This document shows, piece by piece, positions 5,635 to 7,448 of a stretch of DNA of 7,448 nucleotides; positions within the stretch are counted from its first letter, which is position 1; every line of letters begins with the position of its first letter. Position numbers and translations under genes: made by a program. The stretch covers positions 1-7,448 of the forward strand of contig JAUWZC010000106.1 of the NCBI GenBank assembly GCA_030615565.1, in the 5' to 3' direction. Below the pieces are notes generated by a model, which had not been told where the DNA came from, did not search any database, and saw nothing but the letters and a program-made list of their open reading frames with translations. Origin of the DNA: Desulfobacteraceae bacterium (GTDB lineage Bacteria > Desulfobacterota > DSM-4660 > Desulfatiglandales > B25-G16).

Positions 5635-6635
5635 TTTTCCACCTCAACCCATCTTTCAAATTGATTATATTTCCGCTGAATATAGTGAAAAATGCCTTCG
5701 GGCAATGCAACGATAAATACTACAAGAAATAATCCATAAAATACTATCCTGAGTCCACCAAGTCCCCTTAAAATCTCTGAAAGGGGTACAAGAAGAAAGG
5801 CCCCAAACATAGCGCCGGCGAATGTTCCTGCACCACCCACTATAGCAGCCGCAATGGGAAGTATAGAATAGTCAAGGGCAAAAACAGGCATTCCAACAAA
5901 CATATAGACATGGGTCATAAAGGCACCGGCAAAGGCCCCAGCAGAACCGGCAATAAATAAGGCCTGGGCCTTAAACCAGTAAATGTTGATCCCTGCGTTC
6001 ATAACAGAGCGATCATTATCGTTTATGCCCTTTAAAACCAGACCAAAATCTGAACCCATAAGGCGTCTGAATCCAAAAAAGGCAGCCAAAAGGGCGACAA
6101 TAATGATATATAGTTCAAACCATCTCGATGGAAGAGGGGTTAGACCACTTATCCCCTCTGTTCCCCCAAAGATCCTTGTAGCCTCAATTACCCTAACCAG
6201 CATAATTGGTAATATCAAGGTGACCATGGCAAAGTAGATTCCCCGCAATCTTAAAACTGGCAAAAGAAGCACGGTACAGAAGAGGCCGCCGAAAATAGTA
6301 GCCATGGGGATGGTCAGAAATGGAGACCAGCCCCAGTAATGATTCATAATAGCGGCTAAATAGGCACCCATCCCGAAAAAGAGTGCCTGTCCTAAGGATA
6401 CCATACCGCTTTGTGCCAAAAGATCCCAACTGATGGCCAAAAGGGCAATTACGGATACAGAGAGCAAAACCTTTTGCCAATAAAGGCTCAAAACGAATGA
6501 CAACACAAATAAACCTACTATCGGTAATAGTCTTGGTGAGGACAGATAGAGCATCTCTCTCCAGGAGCAAAGGGCAAATATATCCTCCGATCTTACCTTG
6601 ATGCCTCTATCTATCCTCTCTTTGCGTTTTTTCAT
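5631..6635 (-). CDS. livM: LivM-type ABC transporter permease
   Basis: Inner-membrane permease subunit of the branched-chain amino acid type importer, 334 residues. After a charged N-terminal stretch of about 35 residues there are roughly eight or nine hydrophobic segments. Family motifs are clear: SLGQALFFGMGAYLAA (80-95), GGTEGISGL (157-165), the cytoplasmic EAA-like loop GSDFGLVLKGINDNDRS (194-210) that contacts the ATPases, GGAGTFAGAMFGA (267-279) and LPEGI near the end. The N terminus is longer than in many LivM proteins; Met28 is an alternative start, but ATG 6635 has an AAGG 6 bp upstream. It overlaps livG by 4 bp and follows livH across a 90-bp gap that contains short repeats. Confidence 0.93.
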   Translation of the reverse strand: MKKRKERIDRGIKVRSEDIFALCSWREMLYLSSPRLLPIVGLFVLSFVLSLYWQKVLLSVSVIALLAISWDLLAQSGMVSLGQALFFGMGAYLAAIMNHYWGWSPFLTIPMATIFGGLFCTVLLLPVLRLRGIYFAMVTLILPIMLVRVIEATRIFGGTEGISGLTPLPSRWFELYIIIVALLAAFFGFRRLMGSDFGLVLKGINDNDRSVMNAGINIYWFKAQALFIAGSAGAFAGAFMTHVYMFVGMPVFALDYSILPIAAAIVGGAGTFAGAMFGAFLLVPLSEILRGLGGLRIVFYGLFLVVFIVALPEGIFHYIQRKYNQFERWVEVEK

Positions 6636-6725
6636 AAAAGCCTTAAGTGTCCGTTGATAGTTGTTACGGAATAACTACACAATCCGAATTCCACAATCCA
6701 AAATCCAAAATCCACAATTGTTTGG
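6636..6725. other. Intergenic gap between livH and livM
   Basis: This 90-bp gap is the only sizeable interruption in an otherwise overlapping operon. Most of it is taken up by the 7-bp periodic repeat at 6679-6720. No promoter or terminator with a T-run is evident on the minus strand, so livM is likely still cotranscribed with livH. Confidence 0.55.
6679..6720. repeat. Six 7-bp repeat units inside the liv operon
   Basis: Read on the plus strand, the units are ACAATCC, GAATTCC, ACAATCC, AAAATCC, AAAATCC, ACAATTG, a continuous 42 bp with period 7 (GGATTTT/GGATTGT on the transcribed strand). Similar ATCC heptamer tracts occur as short intergenic repeats in many bacteria. The tract is non-coding here and lies between the livH stop and the livM start. 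Confidence 0.75.
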
Positions 6726-7448
6726 CTATATCCTTTCTTCCAGTTCCTTCTGTTCTCCATAAAGACCGGAGGGTTTGATAAACAGTATGGCCAGAATAGC
6801 CACTAAAGGAACTACCATTACCCAGTGACTCTCCAGGTAGGTCGCTGTAAATGTTTGTGCGTAGCCAAGCAGGAAAGAGGCGACTACCACGCCCCCGGTG
6901 GACCCCAAGCCGCCAACAATACATACAGCCAGGGCATTTATGAGTACCTCATAACCATGATCCACGGTTATAGTGCCCAGGGGAAGGATAACAATGGCTG
7001 CTATTGCTGCACAAGCTGCCCCAAAGGAAACGCTCAGGGTACCTACCCGGTCAGAGTTGATGCCCAGACTCAATGCTGTCCTTTCATCCTGGGCGATACC
7101 CCTGAAGCGTAGGCCTGTCTTTGTATAGTGGGTAAAGAACCATAGAAAAACTGCCAGGGCAATACCTATAACCACGATAAATATTCTCTGCATGTCAATA
7201 GTGACCTGTCCGATATCTATGCTGTAATCTATAAAAACCGGCAGGGTATATTCAAAACCAATAAAACCAAGATATTTGAATAATTCCAGGGTGGACAGCC
7301 CAATGCCAAATGTAGCTATTACCTCGGATAACACCATACCCCTGATTCTTAACAAGACAAAACGATACATCAGGGCCCCGGCAATGGCTGTTAATAGAAC
7401 CGAAAAGGGGGCGGCAAGGATATAGGGAAGGCCAACTGAATTGAATAA
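6726..7448 (-). CDS. livH: LivH-type ABC transporter permease (5' end outside window)
   Basis: Partner permease subunit to LivM. The frame stays open from the stop at 6726 to the window edge at 7448, giving 240 visible residues and lacking roughly the first 50 of a typical LivH (about 290). The internal ATG at 7370 is not the start: the codons upstream (NSVGLPYILAAPFSVLL...) continue the expected transmembrane segment before M-Y-R-F-V-L-L-R-I-R-G. Family features, in visible-residue numbering: EAA-like loop GLRFRGIAQDERTALSLGIN (112-131), GGLGSTGG (179-186) and the C-terminal SGLYGE (227-232). It is the first liv gene seen in the operon; the periplasmic binding protein may lie farther upstream or elsewhere. 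Confidence 0.92.
   Translation of the reverse strand, partial: LFNSVGLPYILAAPFSVLLTAIAGALMYRFVLLRIRGMVLSEVIATFGIGLSTLELFKYLGFIGFEYTLPVFIDYSIDIGQVTIDMQRIFIVVIGIALAVFLWFFTHYTKTGLRFRGIAQDERTALSLGINSDRVGTLSVSFGAACAAIAAIVILPLGTITVDHGYEVLINALAVCIVGGLGSTGGVVVASFLLGYAQTFTATYLESHWVMVVPLVAILAILFIKPSGLYGEQKELEERI

Noticed and set aside
6664..6924. Minus-strand ORF over the livH 3' end
   Set aside because: It is a shifted frame of livH extended through the heptamer repeat; livH itself has conserved motifs in this interval.

Overview
The window holds two short plus-strand clusters on the left and one long minus-strand operon on the right. They converge near position 2486. The moderate GC content, the outer-membrane lipoproteins and an ABC transporter operon of branched-chain amino acid type ending in an acyl-CoA ligase fit a Gram-negative anaerobe of the Desulfobacterota (Deltaproteobacteria) kind. 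That placement is an inference from gene content; no marker gene is present.

Left region (1-1753). Positions 1-120 form a large imperfect foldback built from GGTAACG-type words. Then comes about 540 bp without a gene, holding a good sigma70-type promoter (TTGACC, 17 bp, TATAAT at 443-471) with two inverted repeats just upstream. Downstream of it are two tandem paralogous lipoproteins of the Slp family, the second ending in a Trp/Tyr/Pro-rich tail partly coded by a 12-bp tandem duplication.

Middle region (1754-2485). A 113-residue protein with an N-terminal helical part and a C-terminal AbrB/SpoVT swapped-hairpin domain looks like the antitoxin of a toxin-antitoxin pair. Its partner survives only as a fragment: a DUF3368-type PIN-domain toxin lacking both ends, split by a 99-bp element carrying two perfect GC-rich hairpins. 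Removing the 99 bp in silico restores an uninterrupted PIN reading frame, so the insertion can be placed almost to the base. This is the most informative structure in the window.

Right region (2486-7448, minus strand). In transcription order it reads livH (5' end outside the window), livM, livG, livF and an AMP-forming acyl-CoA ligase. livM to the ligase are overlapping or separated by at most 4 bp; a 90-bp gap holding six 7-bp repeat units separates livH from livM. The genes would supply two permease subunits, two ATPase subunits and an enzyme that could activate an imported carboxylic acid to its CoA thioester. The periplasmic binding protein is not in the window.
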